Origin: Argyresthia goedartella
Lineage: Eukaryota; Arthropoda; Insecta; Lepidoptera; Argyresthiidae
DNA length: 64,000 nt
Assembly (NCBI GenBank): GCA_949825045.1
Contig: OX463808.1
Coordinates: forward strand, 23,125,674-23,189,673
Reading direction: 5' to 3'
Part shown: in pieces, positions 21,330 through 31,702 of the stretch
How positions within the stretch are numbered: the first letter of the stretch is position 1
Layout of the letters: the number at the start of each line of letters is the position of its first letter
The notes under the pieces: model-generated
The model's database searches: none
Told to the model about the DNA's origin: nothing
The model's input: the letters and a program-made list of their open reading frames with translations, nothing else
Program-made: the position numbers and the translations under genes

Positions 21330-21620
21330 ATGTTTATAACTGGTATTTAGCCTGGCGAAGTCCTGGGCCAAACGATGCACAATATGGTGCACCGTATGCT
21401 GGTCCGCATTAAAAACATCTACAATAACACGCTGATATGTGAAAGAAGCGACTAGAGAAGTATCGTAGCGCAATCAGTATTTTATCGACTTTGTAATATT
21501 TTCATAGTCGTAGGAATCAAAGCAGTTCAAACTTTATTATCTCAGTTGTTGCCCTCGGTGACGACGACGAAGCCTTGGGACAGCAAATTCTTCATCAGAA
21601 ATAGATGATAGCTTTATAGC
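21330..21620 (-). pseudogene. PIF/Harbinger transposase N-terminal relic
   Basis: Minus strand. An upstream piece reads SSISDEEFAVPRLRRRHRGQ; a second reads TSLVASFTYQRVIVDVFNAD and then HTVHHIVHRLAQDFARL, the helix-turn-helix region of HARBI1-like Harbinger transposases. The catalytic DDE part is missing. The fragment ends at a small hairpin (ATACCAGTTAT/ATAACTGGTAT) near 21328-21353. Confidence 0.55.
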
Positions 21621-21799
21621 TATCGATCGATGATAATCGATGATAGCCTGACCTTGGCTAAAAATGAGGGAGGGAAATATAGAAATAAACGCGAACGAAA
21701 AAGACGCACTGCCAAGGTTAGCGCTAAAGTTACGTGCCGCTACTAATACAAAAGAGTAAGAAAACATTTAGCACAGTTCGAACTTAAAATTTACCACTC

Positions 21800-22189
21800 T
21801 CGAATTCGACACATTTGAGAAATGACCTTTCATGACAGCTGCCAATCATCTAAGTAGGGCTATTGTATACCATTATCGAGTTTAAGTATGGTGTAAGCAA
21901 ACTCTCAAAATGACGTTAGTTAAAATTTTGAGTGTTCACTCAAAGCCGGTGCAAGTGTTTCCGTCATTTGAGAGGACCCGAACGTTTAAAGTGTTTTTTT
22001 TTTTAGAGAGCGTCCGTACGTTTGGCCTTTTTAAAGTGCACCTATAGAACAGGGTTAAAGAGGATCAAATTTTATCGACAAAAAGTATTGAAAAATCCCC
22101 TCCACCCTATTTTATAAAGTTTTTTTTGTTTTGTAGTAGTTTTAGTAATTTTTAGTTTTTTTTAAATTAAGTACCCGATACAAAATGTC
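21800..22189. other. No gene seen
   Basis: AT-rich, T-run-containing sequence with no coding signal. Confidence 0.4.
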
Positions 22190-22251
22190 CAAAGACACCA
22201 AAAATATGTTTCTAACTAGTTTTAGTTGGAAACATATTTTCATTGTCTTTG
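22190..22251. repeat. Compact hairpin, about 23-bp arms
   Basis: CAAAGACACCAAAAATATGT at the left pairs with ACATATTTTCATTGTCTTTG at the right with two mismatches. The 16-nt centre (TAACTAGTTTTAGTTG) is itself partly symmetric. Confidence 0.75.
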
Positions 22252-22995
22252 AAAAAGTGTTTACTTTTGACGTGTTAACGTTTTTGAAATAACAATAATA
22301 ATAATTTCTCTATTTCAGGCTACACAAAACCCATTTAAATTGAGTATAAAAAAATAAAACAAAACAGAACAAAACAAAACAGATTTAATCATCACCGGAA
22401 TTAGCAGTAGGTATAGTATCAAGTTAAAAATGTTTAGATGTAGTTAACAGTTAAGACTAGGGACTTAAATTAAAGCTATGGTAAAAATTAAGTTAATATG
22501 GTAAATTGAAATTGTAAACAAAAAAATAAATAATAAAAAGTAAAACTGTGAAGCAGTTACATGTTGACAGATACAATGGAATAAATAGTTTTAGCTGTAC
22601 TGGAGCTGGATAAGCGTAAAATTAAATTAAAATTAGGATAAAATTGACTAATATTGCCTACAAGTTTTAGTAGGAGGGTTTTATTAGGATAAAATTGACT
22701 AAAATTGCCTAAAAAATTGGTCAGGGAAGGGACCTATCGGCACTTTTGGTTTTTGATTCGGCATAAACGGCTATATATATTTATTGCGTTGACATAGAAA
22801 TATAGAATACTGAAATGTGGTGCCAGAAAAGTTAAAGGTCATATTAAGGAAAAAAATAAAAGCGTTAATTTGTACGCAATTCTAGGTGCTAAATAAACAG
22901 GGAGGGGGGATTTTTTAAGTATTTTTTTCTCTTCAACTCTATTCGATATGTGCACTACTCACACTGTATGCCCTTTATAAAGACTCAACTGTATA

Positions 22996-23076
22996 GATAT
23001 ACATATATCAAAACATCTAAAAACATATATGTATAACATTAAATATATGTTTTAGATGTTTTGATATATGTATATC
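22996..23076. repeat. Long near-perfect hairpin, about 35-bp arms
   Basis: Left arm 22996-23030 (GATATACATATATCAAAACA...) pairs with 23043-23076 with a single-base length difference; the loop is 12 nt. A/T-rich throughout. Confidence 0.85.
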
Positions 23077-23139
23077 ACGGGATCATAGGCAAAAAGAAGC
23101 AGATTAAAATACACGGTTCTGTACAATCAGGTTAATATC

Positions 23140-23300
23140 AGATTAGTTATGCGAGAGGTCCCGGGTTCGATTCCCAGCTGGGGAGTAAGAAAAAAAAACA
23201 GTTTCTGGATGTTTGCATGTTTTTTTACGTCCCTGTTTCTGGTTACCACGGCACAGGGTATCTTAGTGTGGGGCCAGAAGCAATGTGCCTGTGTGAAAAT
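23140..23300 (+). repeat. SINE-2, partial head and body
   Basis: GCGAGAGGTCCCGGGTTCGA begins with the 3' half of a tRNA-like head including box B. The body continues to GGTATCTTAGTGTGGGGCCA and AAGCAATGTGCCTGTG, matching the SINE-2 copy at 61511-61700. Box A is missing, so the copy is 5'-truncated. Confidence 0.65.
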
Positions 23301-23603
23301 GGTATGTTATGTTATATTTCAAAATTTCAAAGGATAACCGTAGTACATAGCGACGTCGCAGACTCACATATCTTGCTTATCTTGTTTGTTCTCATACAGT
23401 ATCTGTACACAAAAATCAGAAATTAATTATAACTACACTTATCTTTCTTCTGCCACACGACTTTTAAGCAGGTATTTTAATTAAACATGTTACTATCGTC
23501 ATGGTGACGTCAGTAGTGTGATAGCAAGCGGCCGCGCAGCTGTCTTCTTACATAATCTGATGACAATTTGTAATGATGCGTTGATATGGCACAATAAATA
23601 TGA

Positions 23604-23674
23604 GCATCGGTGGTTCAGTGGTAGAATGCTCGCCTGCCACGCGGGCGGCCCGGGTTCGATTCCCGGCCGATGCA
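23604..23674 (+). tRNA. tRNA-Gly (GCC)
   Basis: A 71-nt cloverleaf with full pairing: acceptor GCATCGG with CCGATGC, D arm GTTC...GAAT, anticodon stem CTCGC with GCGGG around loop CTGCCAC (anticodon GCC at 23636-23638), and T arm CCGGG/CCCGG around TTCGATT. The discriminator is A. Box A (TGGTTCAGTGG) and box B (GGTTCGATTCC) are intact, and T6 at 23680-23685 is a good Pol III terminator. No CCA is encoded and there is no intron, as usual for eukaryotic tRNA-Gly. Unlike the SINE heads in this window, every stem is intact, so it is very likely functional. Confidence 0.95.
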
Positions 23675-23900
23675 AGTTATTTTTTGTGTTTAATTTTACA
23701 TTACTTCACTTACGATTTTCTAAATGGTTTTCTATTTTTCAATGTCCGTCAAATCGAGGACTTACTTTATTGCACAGAACAATAGAATAATATAAATCAA
23801 AATTACACAACACGGCGATAAGCTTATCTCTATTAAGTAGGTACCTAGGTAGATTTTTTATTTACATTAATACAATATATTTTTTCTTTTATATATGTTG

Positions 23901-24400
23901 CAGGGATTTGATAAAATCAGGGCCTTGGCCAAGTCCCTAAGGGATTTGATGAAATCCCGGGAGATGATACAATTATGGCATTATTTGAACAGATCTAGGA
24001 ATTTGATCAAAGCCCGAAACTGTTTTAGTGAAATGACAAAAACCAAATATGTATGTGACTGCCGGTGCCAAATATGTATGTAATGCCAAATAAGAAACCA
24101 ATATGGTTGTGTAAAGCTACATGGAGTCAACTCGCTCTGCTCCGCTTTGCTCGGCTCCAGGTATTACATAAGTTATGACCTAATTACCACCTAATTAATT
24201 AGACAGAAATGTTCTCTAAATTCTAGTATAAAACTAGGCGCGATGAAGAAGGGGCAAGGCAAAAAAAAAAAGAACTGACATGTATTTTTGATATTTCACT
24301 GAAATCATATAGGGATTCGAGCAATTCACTAGATTTCGTTTAGGAATTTGTCAAATCTGTTTAGGGATTTGGCCAAGTCCCTGATTTTATTATATCCCTG
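23901..24400. mobile_element. 500-bp foldback DNA element
   Basis: The left end, CAGGGATTTGATAAAATCAG then GGCCTTGGCCAAGTCCCTAA, is mirrored at the right end, finishing TATATCCCTG. Similarity between the arms extends inward about 150 bp (left TTTTAGTGAAATGACAAAAA, right inverse TTTCAGTGAAATATCAAAAA). The centre is unrelated and includes GCTCTGCTCCGCTTTGCTCG. No ORF of note. It is a MITE-like non-autonomous element; its autonomous partner is not in the window. Confidence 0.8.
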
Positions 24401-24403
24401 CGA

Positions 24404-24480
24404 CATATACATTGCTTCTGGCCCCACAGAAAGGTACTCTGTGTCGTGGGGACCAGAAACAACGACGTAAGACACGTATG
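24404..24480 (-). repeat. SINE-2 tail fragment, minus strand
   Basis: On the minus strand: GTCGTTGTTTCTGGTCCCCA then CAGAGTACC and GTGGGGCCAGAAGCAATG, the SINE-2 body and tail without the head. Confidence 0.6.
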
Positions 24481-24489
24481 TATCTTCCT

Positions 24490-25350
24490 ATCCAGCCGGA
24501 ATTCGAAAGCGAGAGCGCTTGTAGTCTCGTTAACGTATGATTGTAGATGGAAAGTTACATATATAAAACGGCGCCTCATAGGAAATTTTGTTGTTTATTT
24601 CTAAACATACATACAACTTTGATTCTAAACACGTTTTACCTATTAAATACGCTCATAGCTTAAGAGCTATGACCAGATCTATGGGTCTCTTGGCTAGTTG
24701 TTGACGACTGTAACTAAAAATGCTTTTGAGAAGTTATTTTTTGCGAGTAAAGGTCCCATTCGTTGTCTGATCATGAGCTCCACAGTTTTCTGACGAATTA
24801 GCATATGAATATATTACGATCGAAGTGATTTATGTGAACATTATTAATAATTCTCGATTGTTGTCTCGATTCTGTGAAATTAATCACTTTTTCTGATTAT
24901 TATTAATAATTCACTACAGCCTTTGATTAAAGTAATAGATCCAACAAGTAATTTGGCTAGAGTAGGTGATGGCTAAATTGCAATTGGGTTATAGGTTAGG
25001 TTAGAACTTGGAAGAAGCAAAACCGGAGCAGAGCGTATGCAAATTAAAAAAATGCATTGAATTTTTCGGTTAAAGGATTTATGCCAAACTATATGATTAC
25101 ATTTCATATTAAGCAAACCAACAGTGAACCCTCCCGCCACCCTCGCCCGCTTCTATTGCTCGATAAAGACGTAAACCGAACGATTATTTGAAAATTAATT
25201 ACATTTATTATCAGTAAGGTGAAATTATTAATAATAACCAGTTAAAGTGAATAATTTATCACTTTCATCATCAATCTTGAAAATTATTAATAATAACCGA
25301 TAGTTTTAACAATAATTTTAAATTAATCCCATTTCTCGTAACACATATAT
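24490..25350. other. No gene seen
   Basis: AT-rich. Imperfect repeats of GATTATTATTAATAATT-type sequence occur between 24840 and 25320, suggesting an old A/T-rich foldback, but no boundary is clear. Confidence 0.4.
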
Positions 25351-25351
25351 A

Positions 25352-25623
25352 CAGGGTGACATTTAATTAGCTGACCATATTTTAGGGAATGATAGTACCG
25401 TCATTATGAAAAACTTTATCCAAAAAACATATGGTTGCAAACAAAAGAATATTGGGTCCTCCATAGTTACTTGTATTTTAATCAAATTAGCTGATCGGCT
25501 CAATGTACTAAGGGACAAATATATTTTTTCCATTTGCGACCATATGTTTCTTGGGGAAAGTTTTTCATGATGATGGGTACTATTATTTCCCAAAATATGG
25601 TCAGCTAATTAAATTTCACCTTG
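25352..25623. mobile_element. MITE family M2, complete copy with TA target duplication
   Basis: Ends CAGGGTGACATTTAATTAGC and its inverse, finishing TTAAATTTCACCTTG, are flanked by TA on both sides (25350-25351 and 25624-25625). Arms continue with TGACCATATTTTAGGGAATG and pair over about 50 bp, with a second paired block around ACATATGGTTGCAAAC. The length of 272 bp, TA duplication and lack of coding sequence point to a Tc1/mariner-type MITE. Other copies are at 18790-18996 and 53245-53484. Confidence 0.9.
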
Positions 25624-25629
25624 TACATT

Positions 25630-26970
25630 TGAAGAGCATAATATAACTCAATAGTTAAAAAGCAATGTGTGACAAAAAGTGAGATGAAAACCACATATTA
25701 AATTATTTTTTCGGAGCTAATATCCTAGACAGCGATTGGGAATAGGTAAAAAGTGTACATAATCAAAGTTTTATCAGCTTTCACTAAGAAGACAACATTT
25801 TCTATGACGCGTCGTTTTTGAGATGTAAGCAAAAAACCAAAAGAACGGGATCTTCTTTGTTTTATACGGTTGAAGTGTAAGGAGTATTTGATTCTTTGAA
25901 ATATTTTACTTATTTATTGTTTTTTTTTATTTTTTTATTTTTTTTTCTTCATTAAGCTGCACTTTCAATGACTGATCGATGCGGCCTCAGGGATTTCTTC
26001 TATTCGTCATTTGCAGAACAGATAATTTGTGTGTAGAAGTATTTTCATTATCTGATACTCGACGTGCATTTTTCCAATCGTTGGATCCTTCCCTTTCAAA
26101 CATACTTGTCCCGCTATTAAAAGAAGACAATGTCCACAAAAAACACTTCCAGAGCTCTTGGAATAAATGAGTCACTTTCGTGAAACCTTTTCGCCATTTA
26201 AAAGCTGCCGTTCAAACAAGTGTTTTGACAACTGTCACACGTAAATATTATCAAATTTAAAATCATTACTGACGCTACGCTGTTTTCAAAGTCTCTCCTT
26301 CATATGAAGGTGAATTTAGACACGCTATTGTGAATAAGGATACGTTGGTGAAGATGTTTCGTAAGCTCGAGCGAACATTCAAAAACATCATCACCTATCG
26401 TTAAGCAGAAATCATTATCCCTAGATACAACTTTTTCACGGTTTATTATTTGCCAGACCTTTTCCGTACTATTGTTTGAATTTATTATTTTTGGATTAAT
26501 GTGTAAAGTTTTTCAAAGAATTAAAAAAATGGCCTAGTCATTAAATCTAGATTCACCGTTGATGTCACTTAGGTCCTCTTACATTATTCAGAGCGCCATT
26601 ATTCTTCGTAGAGCACCATTGTATTAGTTATTTTCTGCCATATTCCAATGTAGCGATATTGAAACAACTTCTAAGATCAAAGTATTGTATCAAGCTTCAA
26701 TATCCAAGCTCTCTGCGGAGCTAAATGATAAAATAACAAAATAAATATTCTTCAACAAACATAAATTGTTTGGCTCCAGAGGCTGGGGCTCCATTCGTTG
26801 AAATTAAGCCCATTTATTGGCTTTATTCTATATTGGAATGGAATATTCGCCATGGTGATGTTGATACGTTGCCTAGCAAACCAACAAACGCTCCTAAATA
26901 AACATTTCCGGTGCCTTAGCACTCGAAAACCAGTTTCTCGAAGAACTAAAACTAACAGCAATCATAACGG
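25630..26970. other. No recognised gene
   Basis: Contains a long T-rich run (25915-25950) and a 63-codon frame on each strand at 25979-26175 without a recognisable domain. From about 26750 the sequence may already belong to the LINE ORF1 relic that follows. Confidence 0.4.
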
Positions 26971-26973
26971 TAA

Positions 26974-27440
26974 GTGACCAGCGTTCTAACTAGAGTCCCA
27001 GTAGAAATATCTTACTACAAGATCTTTACTCTGATTGCCAGCAAAAGGAACATCATCCAAGTACGTAGATTCATGCGCCGCACGAAGACGGCAGACGGTC
27101 AGGTGAGTCAGGAGCCGACGCATACGGTGTTGGTCACCTTCGCCTCTACTGAGCTTCCAGACTACGTTCACCTGGATAGATGGAGCTACAAGGAAAAAAA
27201 ATACACACCCCCTGCCATACAGTGCTTGAAGTGCTTAAGATTTAGGCAAATTTCTAAGTTCTCTCTATCTATCAATCTCTTTCAAATACTCGATCTGCGG
27301 AGATGCCCGTTCCCACAGACATATCGTCTCAGTGTCCCATCAATAAGCACAAAATGACTGAAGCACAAATCAAGGCCAAGACAATACTGCAAGCGGAATT
27401 ATTCAAAGATAAATCTTTCATTTTTAAATTCTTTCATTTG
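26974..27440 (+). pseudogene. LINE ORF1 fragment with a broken zinc-knuckle region
   Basis: The frame reads THTVLVTFASTELPDYVHLD and then KKYTPPAIQCLKCLRF, the stretch that precedes and enters the first CCHC knuckle of Jockey/I-type LINE ORF1 proteins. A frameshift follows; a second frame continues CGDAPVPTDISSQCPINKHK and AQIKAKTILQ, the later knuckle and tail. Not functional. Confidence 0.6.
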
Positions 27441-27477
27441 AATTCCTCAAAAACTTTTTCAACTCATACATGACGAC

Positions 27478-27735
27478 CGACCCGAATGGCCGAGTCGGCA
27501 GAGACCCTGCCTACGAAGCCAAGGGTCCCGGGTTCGAGTCCCGGTGGGGTAAATATTTGTTTGATGAGAACGGATGTTTGTACCCTAGTCATGGTTGTTT
27601 ATCTATCTAAGTATAATATTTATCTATATAAGTATGTGTATCGTTGTCTAGTACCCAAGATACAGGGAATCCTAGTTTGGGGCTAGATCAATGTGTTTAA
27701 ATAGTGTCCAAGGTATTATTATTGTTATTATTATT
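27478..27735 (+). repeat. tRNA-derived SINE, copy B
   Basis: Head: CGAATGGCCGAGTCGGCAGA (box A) and GTCCCGGGTTCGAGTCCCGG (box B), like a tRNA-Leu/Ser-type start. Body: TATCTATCTAAGTATAATAT. Tail: GGGAATCCTAGTTTGGGGCT, ending in (ATT)n at 27715-27740. Colinear with the minus-strand copy A at 5190-5485 but lacking its 73-bp insert. Confidence 0.85.
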
Positions 27736-27744
27736 ATACAATTA

Positions 27745-28071
27745 ACTCAGACCTTTTCATGAACCTGCTGGTACAGATTATAGTCAAAATTATATCATTA
27801 AACAAAAATAAAGAAAAAATCACTACATACATCATAAAATCTATTGTTTAGTTATTGAGAATAAATATAGTACAATGGAACGCACAAAGAAAACTATGTA
27901 ATCAGCATATTTTCTGCAAATTCCTATTTGATAATAACATTCATATTGCAATAATTTTGAAGACTTGGCTTCGGCCTGAACACAAAATAAATTTTAAAGG
28001 ATATTCAATAGAATGAAATGACACAGAAAACTTTCATAATAGCGTAGAAATTCTAGTACATAATTTATTTT
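27745..28071. other. No gene seen
   Basis: AT-rich sequence between the SINE and the M1 MITE; short frames only. Confidence 0.4.
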
Positions 28072-28265
28072 ATCTACACACGTATCATAAACCCTTTTCC
28101 TTAACCATTTCTTATCTGAAAAATTACAAATTATGACCATAAAGTGTAATTTTTCTACATATTATGACATTCAAATTTCTTACGCCGACGCCCGCCTGCG
28201 TGAAGTTGGTACTACAGAACAAGCTAAACAACACATCAAAGAGAGCTTATGATAAGTGTGTAGAT
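28072..28265. mobile_element. MITE family M1, copy 2 (shorter)
   Basis: Ends ATCTACACACGTATCATAAA and TTATGATAAGTGTGTAGAT are inverted. The centre TTATGACCATAAAGTG and ATTATGACATTCAAATTTC matches copy 1 at 6542-6821. The middle of the right arm differs from copy 1, so this is an internally deleted or recombined subtype. Confidence 0.85.
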
Positions 28266-28401
28266 AAACTTGTGTATGTAACTGTACATTAGGTAGGTAA
28301 CATAATTAATTAAAACTCTCGAGTGATATTATTATGAAACGAGCCGAGTATTGCCCTCCATTATGTAGCAGTCACATAAACTACTATTAAGTATATTATC
28401 G

Positions 28402-28530
28402 GGCAGTTCTGTGTTTCGAATGACTGTAGGTCCCGGCTAATATAGCTACGTGGTAGTAGTCGTAAAACCCCTCCATCAACCCACACTGAGCCAGCGTGGT
28501 GGAGTATGGCCTAATCTTACTCGTATTTAT
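28402..28530 (-). repeat. Dispersed repeat, second copy of the 4590 family
   Basis: On the minus strand: GGCCATACTCCACCACGCTG, then CTCAGTGTGGG and ACGACTACTACCACGTAGC, colinear with 4630-4790. Confidence 0.6.
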
Positions 28531-28572
28531 TTCGTATATATTTACTGCACATAAAACAACATAAGATATAAT

Positions 28573-28694
28573 AAACAGAAAGGACATCTACAAAGGCATG
28601 CTTATCTCTTAATAGAAATCTCTTCCAGCCAACCCAAGGTTGATAAGAATAATTTAATATACAGGATAGACCTATGTGCTCTGATAAGATACAT
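28573..28694 (-). repeat. LINE 3' UTR fragment (family D)
   Basis: Nearly identical to 36669-36789 in the same orientation: CAGAAAGGACATCTACAAAG, then ATCTCTTCCAGC and TAATATACAGGATAGACCTA. At 36.7 kb this sequence is the 3' UTR of a LINE whose coding end lies just beyond. Here it stops at GATACAT, where a different sequence (28695 onward) begins. Confidence 0.75.
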
Positions 28695-28737
28695 ACAGAT
28701 GTAGTGAATAATCCTTTCCTATCGGCAAAACTCGGAA
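28695..28737. repeat. Outer inverted repeat, left arm
   Basis: The first 26 bases (ACAGATGTAGTGAATAATCC...) are identical to the inverse of 36263-36288; after a 10-base weakly conserved gap the match resumes at CTCGGAA with no change in spacing. In total 36 of 43 positions agree with 36246-36288. Confidence 0.85.
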
Positions 28738-29060
28738 CAACGATAACACCCGAATGGTGCCGATGTGTCTATGAATTACTGTATTATTAAATTACGTGTA
28801 AGTATCAAATAAATCGCATACTTTATTTATCAATGTCAAATGTCAAATTGCCCGTTTGCACTGAGATGTTAAAGCCACCACGATTCTATCATATAAAGAA
28901 TTCGTTAGGTAAACAAAAATATAACTAGTTACTGAGGACGTTTTATTTCAATAAAACGCACTGATAAAAACCAAATTCCGGTTGGGATGATCTAATGACT
29001 CTATAAGGATTGGAACCCCAAAAGTCTAACTATAAGTCAAAACTACAGTAGGATTTTGCA
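28738..29060. other. No gene seen
   Basis: Sequence between the outer inverted repeat and the Sailor-type transposase. I looked here for a terminal repeat matching the other end of that transposon and did not find one. Confidence 0.4.
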
Positions 29061-29068
29061 GACCTTTA

Positions 29069-30647
29069 TTATAACAATAAATTTTTGTAATTAATTAAAA
29101 ATACTATGACATTACAAAAAAGACTCCTCAACATAAAACAAAACAAACCAGAAGAGAAATTAATATAAATAAATATGATTTTCTGATTGGATGAACGACT
29201 TCGATTATGACAGCGGGATAAGAGGAGGAGGAGCGGGGTGGACAGTGTGATGCGAAACAATACTTCCAACTTCCATATCACAGTCAGAATTAGAACTATT
29301 TTCTGGTGTATCATCGTCAGAGTTTTCATGAACGGTGATTACAAAACTAGCCATATAATTTTCCAACTCAGGTTCGTGTTTTCGGTACTCGTTTTCGCAT
29401 TTGATGGCGTGGTCACATACTTTGGCCCAAACATCGGAACCAATCATATTAACCTTTTCCTGTACCAATTGTTTCACAGTAGTCATTCATACTGATGTAT
29501 GTTTCTTTTGGATACGTATCCCTTTATTTGAGACCATATGTTTTCAATCGGATTGAAATCAGGATGATATGGTGGCAATCTTAGTACGCTGTGTCCATAT
29601 TCGTTCATAAGTTTATCTATAAAGTATTCTACAAAGTCTTGTTTGTACTTGCAAATAATTTCATATATTTCAAGTTTTGTTAATGACGGATCAATCGGAA
29701 CGTTATGTTTGGATAGCCAATCAATCATGTCTTGCTTCCTGGTATTTGAATAAGGAGGTTTTTCTACATACTTATTATGATATGCAGCATTATCTACTAC
29801 TAGTACCGAATGTGGAGCTAAGTTTGGAATGAGTTAATTACGATGCCATTTTTCATAGTTTTCATTGTTCATCGCGTTGTGATAGTCACCTGTTTTATCA
29901 GTAGACTGATACATTGACAATGCCCCAGGTATAAACCCCTTTATATATATAATAGTGCACGCTGGTAGTAGTACCAGCGTGCACTATTATAAGACGTTGT
30001 CCTTTAGAAATTAACTGTTTCACTCCGTTTTCTGACGAGTCAGCCCAGCTTTTACCTGCCAAATGTGAGGTATGTTTCATCCATATAAATAATCTCTCTC
30101 CCTTGCAATCTGTACTTTTTTATCGCGGCTAAAAACTTTACTCTTTTTAAACGAACATCATCTTTCTCGATAAGTAATTTTTTGTTGTTTTCAACTATTT
30201 TATACCGAAATCCCATTTTTCTAAGAATTTTTCTTAGCGTAAGGTCACATCCCTTAAATTTATGGCTTCGGATAACTTGGACTTCAGGGCTTTAATTGTA
30301 GGTACTTGTTTGTATATCAAATGGCAATTATACACTAATCGGCGTATAACGTTGTAGTCAAAATCGTCAAGACCTGGACAAAATAATTTATTTGGTCTAC
30401 CCAACTTTGCCGACTTCGGACTATTGGAGGTGGATTGATTTATGTATTCTTTTTGCAATATTTTATTTACTGTTCGTTGAGAAATTCCACTGGCCTCCGA
30501 AACTCGTTTTTGGACTTTACAAAAGTAAGCAGTATAGTTGGTATGTTTGAATTTATCATTTTCAGTTAAGAAATATAAATAAATATTGAAAATAACTTCG
30601 CAGGCTTGCCGATCTAAACGTTTCCCTTTTCTTAGTGCTTTCGGCAT
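29069..30647 (-). pseudogene. Tc1/mariner-superfamily transposase with DD82E-type spacing (Sailor-like), broken
   Basis: Minus strand, ATG at 30647. N-terminus: MPKALRKGKRLDRQ, a helix-turn-helix RVSEASGISQRTVNKIL, then LGRPNKL. Catalytic residues: first D in IIYMDETYLTFG (about 30091-30070), second D in VLVVDNAAYHN, third E in HPDFNPIENIWSQIK. The gap between second D and E is 82 residues, matching the DD82E (Sailor) group of IS630-Tc1-mariner. The C-terminal tail includes NEYRKHEPELENYM. Damage: a frameshift after YMDETY, an inserted inverted duplication (29949-29990) at LIIVHAG that shifts the frame, TAA in WHRN*LIPN (about 29837), and a frameshift near 29485. Ends of the transposon were not found. 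Confidence 0.75.
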
Positions 30648-30698
30648 GTCTGTTATAAATTGTTAATGTGGATCGAATTAAATCAATGTTTACGCACC

Positions 30699-30729
30699 CT
30701 CAGAACGACAGAGGCTTAAGTCAAAAAAT
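30699..30729. repeat. Inner inverted repeat, left arm
   Basis: CTCAGAACGACAGAGGCTTA, continuing AGTCAAAAAAT, pairs with 35980-36010 at 29 of 31 positions. The two arms bracket the DUF7869-type gene. It lies 52 bp upstream of the Sailor-like ATG, so it could alternatively be that element's terminus. Confidence 0.8.
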
Positions 30730-30934
30730 TAAGTTTGTGGGAAATCGCGAAATAAGATTGTGAAGTTTAAATTTTTCACTATAAGAGTAATTATTCCACA
30801 CTTTTCCTTATAAATGTGAGTGTTTTAAATTTTTATTGAAAATTCTAGGTTTTAATCTGTTGATGAATGCAAAAATAAATGTTGTATGATTTTTATATAT
30901 TTTATAATGTTTTTTTTTTTTTTAAGTGGAAAAT

Positions 30935-30991
30935 ATAAGCCCCTTTCGTTCCGAAATGTCCAATCTAAAAAAGACATGTTTTGACTCAGGC
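30935..30991. repeat. Two further copies of the terminal motif
   Basis: ATAAGCCCCTTTCGTTCCGA (from 30943) and GACTCAGGCCTCTTTATTTC (from 30975) resemble the right inner arm GACATAAGCCTCTTTCGTTC and have its orientation. They sit about 240-290 bp inside the left arm. They may be subterminal binding sites, or the far end of a small separate element starting at 30699. Confidence 0.55.
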
Positions 30992-30999
30992 CTCTTTAT

Positions 31000-31702
31000 T
31001 TCTGAAATAAAATAAAATATTTTGTCCCATCTCTGATACTAACTCTATAACACTAAACTTATCACAAAAAACAGGGACTCCTTATGAGATCAGTCTTTTC
31101 TTCTATAAAGAGTGAATTAAACTAAATACTTTTTTTGGTACTGCAAGAACCTTTAATACACTTTAATCAAAATAAAAAGAACAAACTTATGAAAAATCAT
31201 TTAAAAATCTTCTAAAAATAATCATTGGCTTTCTGAGTAATTGATAGGAACAGTTAGTAAACAATGTAATATATAAGGCACCTAAGTAAAAACAAACTAG
31301 AAAATTATATCCATTATTGGAGGAGACATTATCCATTATTATATCCATCCATACGTGGGTCTAGGAAAGTCTATTGAAACGAAATAGGTGAATAAGCGTC
31401 ATAAAAGATACAGAGTTTAGAGAAACACTTGTTAGTCCTTAAAAATAGTCCTAGAATTATAATAAATTGTCAGTCTAATATGGCGGTTAAGTAATATTAA
31501 ATATAACATAATATTTAAAGACGTGAGAGTTTACAATTAAAATTGCACTCAAATCGAAATACCTCGTATCTATAGTTAGTAAGCTAGCTTACAGTTAAAT
31601 AAACCCTTTGAATTACACAATCACAGTAAGTATCTTATATACTATTTATGAATCTAGTTAACAATCATAATGAAAACTTTCCTTCTTAGTAGGTTTACAT
31701 AA
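31000..31702. other. 3' flank of the DUF7869-type gene
   Basis: AT-rich, no ORF of note. It presumably holds the 3' UTR and poly(A) site of the gene on the minus strand; I could not choose between several A/T-rich candidates. Confidence 0.4.

Noticed and set aside
28695..28737. Target-site duplication evidence for the outer inverted repeats
   Set aside because: The flanks (GATACAT on the left, CCAATGTG on the right) do not match, so no duplication can be claimed.
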